From NCBI GenBank assembly GCA_964518765.1, contig CAZFJC010000008.1:1-64000 (forward strand): 64,000 bases of DNA, written 5' to 3'. Shown here piece after piece: positions 42,136 to 50,566 of the stretch; the first letter of the stretch is position 1; each line of letters begins with the position of its first letter. Below the pieces are notes generated by a model. It made no database searches and was not told the DNA's origin. It saw nothing but the letters and a program-made list of their open reading frames with translations. The stretch comes from CAZPNX01 sp964518765. Lineage in GTDB: Bacteria; Edwardsbacteria; AC1; EtOH8. Both the position numbers and the translations under genes were made by a program.

Positions 42136-43944
42136 GTGAAAAGGATCAAGGAGCTTGAAGACAAGCTGGCCGGACTACCCGACGATCACAAATACCTTCG
42201 GGAGAGGGTAGACCTATCAAACCAGCTGGCCCATGCCTATGTCAACCTCGATCCCCCAAAGGCCCGGGAGCTAGCTGGGAAATCCAAATCCCTGGCCGCG
42301 GCAGACGGCTACGAAGCCGGCCTGGCCGGATCCCTATGGGTGGAGGCCATGCTCAGCTTCTGGCATGGCGATTACCAGACGGGAAAGGATTCGGCCGAGG
42401 AATCTCTCCGCTTATACCTAAAATGCTCGGACCAGGCGGGCCAGGCCAACGCCCACAACGTCATGGGTTCCTGTCTGCTGAAGCTGGGGGAGCATGCCCA
42501 GGCGCTGATCCACCATCTAAGGGCCCTGAAAATCTTTCACCAACTGAAGGACAGCCGGGGTTTGGGGTTAGCCTACAATAATCTGGGTGCCGATTACTCG
42601 GCCATCGCCGTTTATGGAAAGGCCCTGGAGTACTATGAGCTGAGTCTAGAGATAAGAAGAGAGCTCAAAGACCTCCAGGGTCAGGCCGCGGCCCTGATGA
42701 ACATCGGCACGGTTTACGAACAGATGGGCGAGCATCAGACGGCGCTGGAACACCACCAGATGGCCCGCGAGCTTTTCGAGCAGGTCGGCGATGCCAGGCT
42801 CAGCATCTGTCTCAATAATATCGGGGGTGTCTACGAAAAGCTGGAGGAGTATCAGAAAGCACTGGAATGCTTCCAGAAAGGTCTGGCCGCGGCCCGGGAG
42901 CGCGGCTACCGACAGGCGGAGGCTTCTCTGCTTTCAAACATCGGGGTGGTACTGCACCGTCTGGGCCGTGACGGCAAGGCCGAGGAGTGCTTCCGGGAAA
43001 GCCTGGACCTGGCCAGGGAGATGGGGGAGAAGGCCGACGAGGCTGAGAACCTGATACTATTGGGCGAGCTGATGGCCTCCAAGGCAACCTTCAGGGAATG
43101 CAGCGATCTACTGGAGAAGGGCCTGGCCATTGCCAGTCATATTCAGGCCAAGGAGCTGGCCAGCCAGGCCCTGCAAATGTTGGCGGAGATACATAAGCAA
43201 TGGGACAGGCACCGGGAGGCGCTGGATTACTATGAACGTTACGTGGCGTTGGATAAGGAGCTGAAGCACGATTCACTGCAAAAGTCGGTCTACAACCTGA
43301 AAGTCCAACAACAGATCCAAAGCCAGGCCAAGGAGACCGAGGAGCTAAGACACCGGAGCCAAGAGCTGGAGGAGCTGAACGCCAGGCTCAGGGAGGCCGA
43401 TCAGGAAAAATTTTTCCTTATAAAAAGCCTGGAGGAGCAAAACCGCAAACTGGAGGGCCTGGTCACCGAGGACCCCAGGACGGGATTATACAATATCGCT
43501 GCCTTCAGGGAAAAGCTTAAAACGGAGATAGCCCGGGCTCAGCGTTATCGCCTGCCCCTGTCGTTGGCCATGGCCGGGATCGACCGTTACCCGGAGACGA
43601 TCGGCAAGCTGTCGCCGGCCAAACAGGAACAGCTGACGGGCATCCTCTCCCGGATATTCAAGGAGAAAATGCGAATGGTGGACCTGGCCGGGCATTTCAA
43701 CCATCGCAATTTCCTGCTGGCCTTTCCTGAGACCGGCTTGAAGAAGGCTTTGGCGGTGTGCGAAAGGCTACAGCATGAGGTTCAACGACATGACTGGCGG
43801 CAGGTACAGCCAGGCCTGGAGCTGACTCTGGGCATCGGCCTCTGCGAACTGACCGAGGGTATGGGGGTCGAGGATCTTTTGAGAGAGGCCGAGGGTAAAA
43901 TGGCCAGGGCCAAGGCTAGAGGGCTCGGCAAGCTGGAGCACTGA
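42136..43944 (+). CDS. TPR protein with degenerate GGDEF domain
   Basis: The 602-aa protein, probably cytoplasmic, begins with GTG 42136 behind AGGAGA. Residues about 60-390 form roughly eight TPR repeats (ALEYYELSLEIRRELKDL, ALECFQKGLAAARERG). A coiled coil spans about 395-445 (QSQAKETEELRHRSQELEE). The C-terminal domain opens with the GGDEF-family DPRTGLYN, but the catalytic GGDEF is absent; the equivalent position reads HFNHRNFLLAFPETG. It therefore should not make c-di-GMP and may bind protein or nucleotide as a scaffold. It sits 38 bases after the SagB-like gene and 29 before DUF362. Confidence 0.85.
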   Translation: MKRIKELEDKLAGLPDDHKYLRERVDLSNQLAHAYVNLDPPKARELAGKSKSLAAADGYEAGLAGSLWVEAMLSFWHGDYQTGKDSAEESLRLYLKCSDQAGQANAHNVMGSCLLKLGEHAQALIHHLRALKIFHQLKDSRGLGLAYNNLGADYSAIAVYGKALEYYELSLEIRRELKDLQGQAAALMNIGTVYEQMGEHQTALEHHQMARELFEQVGDARLSICLNNIGGVYEKLEEYQKALECFQKGLAAARERGYRQAEASLLSNIGVVLHRLGRDGKAEECFRESLDLAREMGEKADEAENLILLGELMASKATFRECSDLLEKGLAIASHIQAKELASQALQMLAEIHKQWDRHREALDYYERYVALDKELKHDSLQKSVYNLKVQQQIQSQAKETEELRHRSQELEELNARLREADQEKFFLIKSLEEQNRKLEGLVTEDPRTGLYNIAAFREKLKTEIARAQRYRLPLSLAMAGIDRYPETIGKLSPAKQEQLTGILSRIFKEKMRMVDLAGHFNHRNFLLAFPETGLKKALAVCERLQHEVQRHDWRQVQPGLELTLGIGLCELTEGMGVEDLLREAEGKMARAKARGLGKLEH

Positions 43945-43973
43945 CCGAAAACGAGCATAAAGGCGGAGGGGAA

Positions 43974-45062
43974 ATGACAGGGATAGTTTTTTGGCTGTCA
44001 GCCTTATTCCTCCTAACCCGACTGTGGGCCGACCCCGTGCCCGTCTACTTCACCAAGGAGGCCTCGGGCCAAGGCGTGCTAAAAGTCTACGAGAGGATCA
44101 AGGGCGAAGCCAAGGGCAGGATGGCGGTCAAGACCCACTTCGGCGAGAAGGAGAACAAGAACTATCTCAAGCCGGCGCTGGTCCGGCCGCTGGTCGATAA
44201 ATTGGGAGCCACCCTGGTGGAGACCAACGTCCTCTACTCCGGCCCTAGGCAGAGGACCGAGTCCCATCTAAAGCTGGCTAGGTCCCATGGCTTCGACTTC
44301 GCCCCCATCGACATCCTGGACTCGGAGGGCGAGGCCGCCTGGCCTTGCTCCACCGCCCGCTACACCCAGGTGCTGGTGGGCAGCCACACCAAGGATTACG
44401 GCACCATCGTCATGCTCAGCCATTTCAAAGGCCACGGGCTGGCCGGCTTCGGCGGGGCCATCAAGAACGTGGCCATGGGACTGGCCTCGCCCAGGGGCAA
44501 GCGGGCCATGCACGCCGACCTGGTGCCCGAACTCGACCCGGACAAATGCGTGGCCTGCAACGTCTGCGCCATGCAGTGCCCGGCCAGGGCCATCAGGACC
44601 AACCCCATCAAGGTGGAGGCCCGCAAGTGCATCGGCTGTGGCCAGTGCATCCAGGTCTGCCCGGCCGGGGCCCTGTCCGCGCCCCGGGGCCGGGTGGGGC
44701 CGGAGGAGTTCAACCGCCGGCTGGTTGAGTACGCCAAGGCCATCGCCGATAGCCTAAATTTGATCTACATCAACGTGCTGGCCGAGATCTCGCCCGACTG
44801 CGACTGCGCCTCGAACGCCAGAAAGCCTTTTGTAAAAGATATAGGAGTTCTGGCCTCGACCGACCCGGTGGCCATCGACCAGGCCAGCCTGGACCTGGTC
44901 AACCAGGCGTATAGGTGTCAGGACGCCTTTCTCCAGGAGAGCGGGCGCAGCGGAGCCGTCCAGCTGGAGCATGGGGAGAAGGTCGGATTGGGGAGCCGGA
45001 GGTACCGGCTGGTGGATCTGGATGGGAAACCCCAAAATAAAACATTAAAGAAAGTCCGATGA
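43974..45062 (+). CDS. Exported DUF362-family protein with two [4Fe-4S] ferredoxin motifs
   Basis: The 362-aa protein starts with a signal-like segment (MTGIVFWLSALFLLTRLWA). The DUF362 core has GSHTKDYGTIVMLSHFKGHG and AIKNVAMGLASPRGK. Two complete CxxCxxCxxxCP sites follow: CVACNVCAMQCP and CIGCGQCIQVCP. DUF362 proteins bind iron-sulfur clusters; their reaction is unknown. Most are cytoplasmic, so the leader is notable: oxygen-sensitive clusters outside the cytoplasm would imply an anaerobic periplasm. The stop overlaps the next start (ATGA). Confidence 0.85.
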   Translation: MTGIVFWLSALFLLTRLWADPVPVYFTKEASGQGVLKVYERIKGEAKGRMAVKTHFGEKENKNYLKPALVRPLVDKLGATLVETNVLYSGPRQRTESHLKLARSHGFDFAPIDILDSEGEAAWPCSTARYTQVLVGSHTKDYGTIVMLSHFKGHGLAGFGGAIKNVAMGLASPRGKRAMHADLVPELDPDKCVACNVCAMQCPARAIRTNPIKVEARKCIGCGQCIQVCPAGALSAPRGRVGPEEFNRRLVEYAKAIADSLNLIYINVLAEISPDCDCASNARKPFVKDIGVLASTDPVAIDQASLDLVNQAYRCQDAFLQESGRSGAVQLEHGEKVGLGSRRYRLVDLDGKPQNKTLKKVR

Positions 45063-46774
45063 GAACCAAAGCAGCTTTGATCCTGTCAGCGTTCCTTTTG
45101 CTGACGGCGGGAAGCCTTCCGGCCCAGGACCCCCTGCTGTCCATCCTCTCCCGGGAGCTGGACCGCGAGTTCGCCGAGCTCGGCAAGCAGGAGATCCCTC
45201 CCTACTACCTCTGCTATCGGGTGGACGATATGACCACCACCGTCATCGAGGCCTCGTTCGGCGACCTGATGTCATCGGACACCGACCGGCGGCGCATTCT
45301 CACCGTCCAGGTGCGGGTGGGTAGCCCGGCTCTGGACAACACCCACGAGATTCGCTACGGGGGGGAGTACCTCAATCTGGGGCTGGGCTCATCGCGCTGG
45401 GCGAGCCTGCCGCTGGACGACAGGCCCGAGGCCCTGGCCCAGGCCCTGTGGCAGCGCACCGACCAGGAGTACCGGGAGGCGGTGGAGAACCTGGCCCGGG
45501 TCCGGGCCAACGTGGCGGTCAATGTGGAGGCCGAGGACAAGGCTCCGGACTTTTCCTCGGCCCCGGTCGAAGTTTACGAGCAGCCAGCCTTAAGCGAACC
45601 CCCTTTGGACAGGGCCCTCTGGGAACAAAGGCTCCGGCTGATCTCCCGGCCCTTTCTGGACGATCCGGACATCAACCGCTCGTCGGTGCGGCTGAGGCTG
45701 TCGACCGTCAGGAAATACTTTGTCTCGACCGAGGGGACAAGGCTGGCCCACAGCCGAAACGCTGTCCATCTGGACCTTTCAGGCGAGGTCAAAGCCGAGG
45801 ACGGCATGGTGCTCCCGCTCTACAAGACCTACTTCGCCTTCTCCCCGGACGAGCTGCCATCCCAAGAGCGGCTGCTGGACGACGCCAGGGAGCTGGTGCG
45901 CAAGCTGACCGCCATCAAAAAGGCGCCCATCGTCGAGGCCTACGCCGGCCCGGCCATCCTGACCGCCGGCTCGGCCGGAGTATTCTTCCACGAGATCTTC
46001 GGCCACCGGGTGGAGGGCGAGAGGCAGAAGAGCGAATACGACGCCCAGACCTTCAAGAAGAAGATGGGCCAGGCGGTGCTGTCCCGTGAGCTTTCGGTGG
46101 TATTCGATCCCACCGTCGACCGCTATCGGGGCATGGCCCTCAACGGCAGCTATCTCTTTGACGACCAGGGGGTGAGGGGCCGGCGGGTGGAGGTGGTCAG
46201 ACGGGGCATCCTCTCCGACTTTCTGATGTCGCGCACCCCCATCGATAAATTTCCGGAATCCAATGGACACGGCCGGGCCCAAGCCGGGATGCAGCCGGTG
46301 GCCAGGCAGTCCAACCTGATCGTGGAGACCGCCAACCCCCTGCCCATGGCCGAGCTCAGAAGGCGGCTCATCAGCGAGCTCAAGCGCCAGGGCAAGGAAT
46401 ACGGGTACCTGTTTGCTGACGTCACCGGGGGCTTCACCATGACCGGACGTTTCATCCCCAATGCCTTCAACGTCACTCCCACCGAGGTCTACCGGGTGTT
46501 CGCCGACGGCCGGCCCGATGAAATGGTGCGCGGGGTGGACCTGGTGGGCACGCCGCTGTCGGTCTTCTCCCAGATCGCGGCTGCCGGGGACCGGCCCGAG
46601 GTCTTCAACGGGACCTGCGGGGCCGAGTCCGGCGGGGTGCCGGTGTCGGCGGTGTCCCCGGCCCTGTTCGTCAGGCAGATAGAGATCCAGCGCAAGGACA
46701 AGTCTCAGGCCAGGCCGCCGCTGCTGCCCAGGCCCAGCCTGGATAAGATCAAAGCAGGAGGCGAGCATGAATAG
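45059..46774 (+). CDS. Secreted TldD-type metallopeptidase
   Basis: The 571-aa protein has a signal peptide (about 1-22). The TldD/PmbA metal site is HEIFGH (311-316) with a downstream Cys in FNGTCGAESGG that fits the third ligand. The RVEGERQKSE and RQSNLIVETANP segments are also family features. TldD/TldE are heteromeric zinc proteases that degrade unfolded peptides and mature microcin B17. Cytosolic in E. coli, they are predicted periplasmic here. The gene overlaps its partner by 8 bases and follows DUF362 by ATGA overlap, so stoichiometric synthesis is likely. Confidence 0.88.
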   Translation: MRTKAALILSAFLLLTAGSLPAQDPLLSILSRELDREFAELGKQEIPPYYLCYRVDDMTTTVIEASFGDLMSSDTDRRRILTVQVRVGSPALDNTHEIRYGGEYLNLGLGSSRWASLPLDDRPEALAQALWQRTDQEYREAVENLARVRANVAVNVEAEDKAPDFSSAPVEVYEQPALSEPPLDRALWEQRLRLISRPFLDDPDINRSSVRLRLSTVRKYFVSTEGTRLAHSRNAVHLDLSGEVKAEDGMVLPLYKTYFAFSPDELPSQERLLDDARELVRKLTAIKKAPIVEAYAGPAILTAGSAGVFFHEIFGHRVEGERQKSEYDAQTFKKKMGQAVLSRELSVVFDPTVDRYRGMALNGSYLFDDQGVRGRRVEVVRRGILSDFLMSRTPIDKFPESNGHGRAQAGMQPVARQSNLIVETANPLPMAELRRRLISELKRQGKEYGYLFADVTGGFTMTGRFIPNAFNVTPTEVYRVFADGRPDEMVRGVDLVGTPLSVFSQIAAAGDRPEVFNGTCGAESGGVPVSAVSPALFVRQIEIQRKDKSQARPPLLPRPSLDKIKAGGEHE

Positions 46775-48539
46775 GACAATACGATTCGGCCTAGCCACGG
46801 CCAGCCTCCTGGCAGCTGTTGCGGCGCCGGGGCTGACTGCTTCTCCCGACTCGGTCCGCGTGGCCATGGACCAGGAGATGAAACGCACCATGGAACAGCT
46901 GGCTCTAGGCCAGCTCAAGAAGCCGTGCTTCGCCGGCTTTACCGTCAGCGACGCCAAAACGCTGCAGGTGACCGCCAGCCTGGGGGCGTTGATCCGCTCC
47001 GACCTGGAGCCGCAGCGCCGGGCCAGGGTGCGGCTGATGGTGGGGGACAAGAAGCTGTCCAACGAGAACTACATGTATTCCGGAAGCTGGACCATGGGCG
47101 AGGAGATCCCGCTGGACGACAGCCGCCGGGGAATCCGCCAGGCGCTCTGGAGGATTGTAGACAACCGCTACAAAGAGCACGCCGAGGAGCTGGAGAACAA
47201 GCTGTCGGCCATCTCCCAGCAGAATCTGGCGCCCGAGGACACGGCCCTGCCGGACCTAGCCCCGGCCGAGGTTTTGGAGTTCGAGCAGGCGCTGCCCCAT
47301 CCGCCATGGGGTGCCGCCGAGTGGGAGGGGCTGGCCCGTAGGCTTTCGGCCGTGTTTTTGAGGTACCCCTCCATCCAGGCCTCGCAGGTCAGCGTTTACC
47401 TGTACCAAGCCGACATCCGCTACCTAAACAGCGAGGGGACCTGGGCCCGGCATCCAGTCAAGCTGTGCGCCGTGGTAGCCGAGGCCGCGGCCCAGGCCGA
47501 GGACGGCCGGGAGCTGGAGGACAGGGCCGAGTTCTACGCCCGGGATCCGCAACAGCTGCCGGACGAAAGGGCAATGGCCCAAAGCATCGAAAACATGGCC
47601 TCGACCCTGACGTCCCTGCGCACCGCCCCTCTGTTCGAGGAGTCCTACTCCGGGCCGGTGCTGTTCGAGGGCCAGGCCCTGGCCGAGCTGCTGGCCCTAA
47701 AATTCTTCGGCGGAAAGGCCGGGCTCAGGGCCAAGCGGAAGAACATTATGAACCCGAGCTACGCCCGCTCCAAGAGCTCCCGCTCCCTGGAGAACCCGCT
47801 GGAATCGCGAATGGACAAGAAGGTGATTTCGAGGGACCTGTCGGTCAAGGACGTCACCGGTCTGGAGACGCTGGACGGCCAGAGCCTGATAGGGAGCTAT
47901 GCCATCGATGCCGAGGGGGTGAGGCCTCCGCAGGAGCTGGTGCTGGTGGAGAAGGGGGTGCTGAAAAACCTCTTGAACGGCCGGACCCCGACCCAGAGGG
48001 TGCGTCAGTCCAACGGCCACAAGCGCCTGGAGCTGACCGCCAACGGGCTGGCCGAGGAGATAGGGCCCGGGGTGGCGGTGGTCACCTCGGAGAGGACCGA
48101 GGGATACGAAAAGCTGGTCCAGCGCCTAATAAAGGCTGCCAGGAGCGAGGATCTGGACTATGCCTATATAGTGCGACGGCTGGGGAGGGAATCCCCCGGC
48201 CAGGGTCTCGACAACGAGGAGGCGGTTCCCATGCCGACAGCGGTGTTCCGGGTCTCGGTCAAGGACGGCAGCCAGACGCTGGTGCGAGGAGCCGAGATCT
48301 CCGGCCTGCCGCTGGGGGCGCTGAAGCGGGTGCTGGGGGCGGCCAGGGGGCGCTATGTCCATAACACCATGCTGGGAAACGAGGGATCGGCCCGGGGATG
48401 GGGCTGGGGGCTGAGGGGCGTGCCGGCCACCCTGGTGGTGCCCCAGGCCCTGCTTTTAGAGGAGGTGGACATGCAGAGGGAGCGGCGGGCGGCCACCGCC
48501 AAGCTGCCGGCGGTGCCCAACCCACTGGAGAAAAGATAG
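46767..48539 (+). CDS. Secreted TldE-like partner lacking the metal site
   Basis: The 590-aa protein resembles the preceding TldD throughout (LESRMDKKVISRDLSVKDV, NGRTPTQRVRQSNGH). Where TldD has HEIFGH it has LAELLALKFF, and the Cys ligand is also absent. It therefore corresponds to the non-catalytic TldE/PmbA-type subunit of the hetero-oligomer. A signal peptide (1-25) predicts export to the periplasm with its partner. It is the last gene of the operon; the following gene is 103 bases on. Confidence 0.83.
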   Translation: MNRTIRFGLATASLLAAVAAPGLTASPDSVRVAMDQEMKRTMEQLALGQLKKPCFAGFTVSDAKTLQVTASLGALIRSDLEPQRRARVRLMVGDKKLSNENYMYSGSWTMGEEIPLDDSRRGIRQALWRIVDNRYKEHAEELENKLSAISQQNLAPEDTALPDLAPAEVLEFEQALPHPPWGAAEWEGLARRLSAVFLRYPSIQASQVSVYLYQADIRYLNSEGTWARHPVKLCAVVAEAAAQAEDGRELEDRAEFYARDPQQLPDERAMAQSIENMASTLTSLRTAPLFEESYSGPVLFEGQALAELLALKFFGGKAGLRAKRKNIMNPSYARSKSSRSLENPLESRMDKKVISRDLSVKDVTGLETLDGQSLIGSYAIDAEGVRPPQELVLVEKGVLKNLLNGRTPTQRVRQSNGHKRLELTANGLAEEIGPGVAVVTSERTEGYEKLVQRLIKAARSEDLDYAYIVRRLGRESPGQGLDNEEAVPMPTAVFRVSVKDGSQTLVRGAEISGLPLGALKRVLGAARGRYVHNTMLGNEGSARGWGWGLRGVPATLVVPQALLLEEVDMQRERRAATAKLPAVPNPLEKR

Positions 48540-48642
48540 AAGCCGTTCGATTCCACCCCTATCGTTTCCCTGGAGGGAGGGGCGAGGGGGTTAAATCTGG
48601 TCTGGACAAGGGACAATCGGTTATAGCTATATAGATATAGTA

Positions 48643-49116
48643 ATGAACCACAAATTAGCTAATTGGGAGGATGCGCTCCGGCTCCGCCGAAAGGCCAGGG
48701 CCGAGGGCCGCCGGGTGATCTTCACCAACGGGGTGTTCGACATCCTGCACCGGGGCCACGTGGAGTATCTCCAGAAGTCTCGGGACATGGGCGACCTGCT
48801 GATAGTCGGGCTGAACTCGGACGCCTCGGTCAAAAGGATAAAGGGGCCGTCCCGGCCCATCAACCCCCAGGAGGACCGGGCGGTGGTGCTGGCGGCCCTG
48901 GCCTGCGTGGACTGCGTGGTCGTCTTCGACGAGGACACACCGCAAAGGCTCATCGAGCTTCTGGTGCCCGACGTTCTGGTCAAAGGCGCCGACTGGAAGG
49001 CCGAGGAGATCGTGGGCTCGGACGTGGTGCTGAGAAACGGGGGGAGGGTGGAGACTGTGGATCTAGTGCCTGGAAGATCGACCACCGGCTTGATAAAGAG
49101 AATATCCGAAAAATAA
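48643..49116 (+). CDS. rfaE2: Heptose-1-phosphate adenylyltransferase-type nucleotidyltransferase (RfaE2)
   Basis: This is the class I nucleotidyltransferase that makes ADP-glycero-manno-heptose from the 1-phosphate in LPS core synthesis. In the 157-aa protein the HxGH motif is HRGH (36-39, VFDILHRGHVEYL). The ATP-binding DLVPGRSTTGLIK motif is near the end, and VGLNSDASVKRIKG is typical of RfaE2/GmhB-associated enzymes. It is a stand-alone version of the HldE C-terminal domain. No other heptose genes are close. AAA-rich spacing upstream gives only a weak ribosome site. Confidence 0.9.
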   Translation: MNHKLANWEDALRLRRKARAEGRRVIFTNGVFDILHRGHVEYLQKSRDMGDLLIVGLNSDASVKRIKGPSRPINPQEDRAVVLAALACVDCVVVFDEDTPQRLIELLVPDVLVKGADWKAEEIVGSDVVLRNGGRVETVDLVPGRSTTGLIKRISEK

Positions 49117-49132
49117 GACAAGGGATAAAAAC

Positions 49133-49750
49133 ATGGCACTCTGGCCCAGCATCCAGCAGACCATCAAACCCGGCGAGGAAAGCAAGGGCAAGACCATGCA
49201 GGTCAAGGGCACCTCGCTCATTGCTACCGAGAAGTTCATACGCTACCAGTTCGGCTCCGAGGGCTACGAGCGTTTCCTGCAGGCCCTGCCCCAGGGCTCG
49301 AAGGCGCTGTTCTCCTCGACGGTCCTTTCCCCCAACTGGTACCCCATCGAGGAAGCCTTCTACCGGCCGATGCAGGCCGCCTGCGACCTATTCTACGGGG
49401 GTGAGGCGCGGGGAGCGCGAGACATGGGCCATTTCTCGGCCCTGGATGCGCTCAAGGGCGTCTATAAGGTCTTCGCCAGGGTCGCCTCGGTGGACTTCGT
49501 GCTCAAGAAGACGGCCAACATCTTCGCCACCTACTACCAGCCGGGAAAGATGGAGGTGGCCGAGCGCGGCGACCGCCGCATTATCCTGCGCATGACCGGG
49601 ATAAGCATGCCTCATCCGCTCCTGGAGGAGCGCATCTGCGGCTACCTGGAGGGGGCCCTGGAGGTCTGCGGGGAGCAGGAGGGCAAGGTGGCGGTGGCCA
49701 AGTCGATGGCCAAGGGCGACGATTGCACCGACTTCGTGGTCAAGTATTGA
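49133..49750 (+). CDS. DUF2378-family protein
   Basis: The 205-aa soluble protein has the DUF2378 pattern: QVKGTSLIATEKFIRYQFG, the FYRPMQAACDLFYGG segment and FATYYQPGKM with GISMPHPLLEERICGYLEGA. The family is best known from large paralogous sets in myxobacteria and is related to heme-NO/4-vinyl-reductase-type folds; its function is unknown. Conserved Cys/His residues (CGEQEGKVAV) do not define a ligand site. It follows rfaE2 by 16 bases and could be co-transcribed. Confidence 0.75.
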   Translation: MALWPSIQQTIKPGEESKGKTMQVKGTSLIATEKFIRYQFGSEGYERFLQALPQGSKALFSSTVLSPNWYPIEEAFYRPMQAACDLFYGGEARGARDMGHFSALDALKGVYKVFARVASVDFVLKKTANIFATYYQPGKMEVAERGDRRIILRMTGISMPHPLLEERICGYLEGALEVCGEQEGKVAVAKSMAKGDDCTDFVVKY

Positions 49751-49858
49751 ACGACTTCTGTTGTCGCCCTAAGATTATCCTTTTCCTTTCAAGCTGCAGG
49801 GTGACGACGTCATTCTTCAATCTCTCAGGCAGGACGTCAACGCAGAGGATGACAGGCA

Positions 49859-50545
49859 ATGAAGAAGACAGTCATGTTTAAGGAAGACACGCAACAACTT
49901 CCCTTCCTGCTGCTGGGCTTCGTGGCCATCCTGCTGCTGTGGAACACGCCGCTGGTCTATCCGGTGAAACTGTTCACCGTCTTCCTTCACGAGCTGTCAC
50001 ACGGCCTGGCGGCGGTGCTCACCGGGGGCCGCATCGTCTCCATCGAGGTTACTGCCGACCAGGGGGGGCTGGCCACCACCTCCGGGGGCTGGGAGCTGCT
50101 GGTGATTCCGGCCGGCTACCTGGGCAGTATGCTGTTCGGCGGGTTGATACTGCTGACGGCCACCCGCTCCCGGGCCGACAAGCTGATATCCCTGCTCATC
50201 GCCCTGGCCGTGGCCGCAGTCACCGGCCTCTTCGTGCGCAACCTGTTCGGTTTCGCCTTCGGCCTGGCCTTCGCCGCCGGGATGGCGGCCCTGGGCAGGT
50301 GGGGCGGTCAGGCGGCCAACGACTTCGTCTTAAGGCTTTTGGGCCTGACCAGCATCCTCTACGCGGCCATCGACATCTACAGCGACCTCATCGTTCGCAC
50401 CGTGCCCAACTCGGACGCCTTCGCCATGTCCCGCCTGCTGTTCGGCCCCCCAGCCCTGTGGGGCGTCCTATGGATGCTGGCGGCCCTGGCCGCGGCCGTC
50501 CTCTTTCTCAAGCTGTCCTTTGGGCCCAGGTCAGGAGAAAATTGA
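49859..50545 (+). CDS. M50B-like membrane metalloprotease homolog
   Basis: The 228-aa protein has six or seven predicted membrane helices and the zinc motif HELSH (44-48) in the first conserved helix, followed by GLAAVLTGGRIVSIEV. It lacks the PDZ and the classic LDG/NxxPxxxxDG motif of site-2 proteases; the similarity is to the Peptidase_M50B group. Substrates are unknown. The next gene lies 21 bases downstream. Confidence 0.75.
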   Translation: MKKTVMFKEDTQQLPFLLLGFVAILLLWNTPLVYPVKLFTVFLHELSHGLAAVLTGGRIVSIEVTADQGGLATTSGGWELLVIPAGYLGSMLFGGLILLTATRSRADKLISLLIALAVAAVTGLFVRNLFGFAFGLAFAAGMAALGRWGGQAANDFVLRLLGLTSILYAAIDIYSDLIVRTVPNSDAFAMSRLLFGPPALWGVLWMLAALAAAVLFLKLSFGPRSGEN

Positions 50546-50566
50546 TAACGGTAGAAACTGCCGAAG

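Noticed and set aside
41036..48539. Naming the region a thiazole-peptide biosynthesis cluster
   Set aside because: No YcaO, E1-like or precursor gene is present, so only the resemblance is reported.
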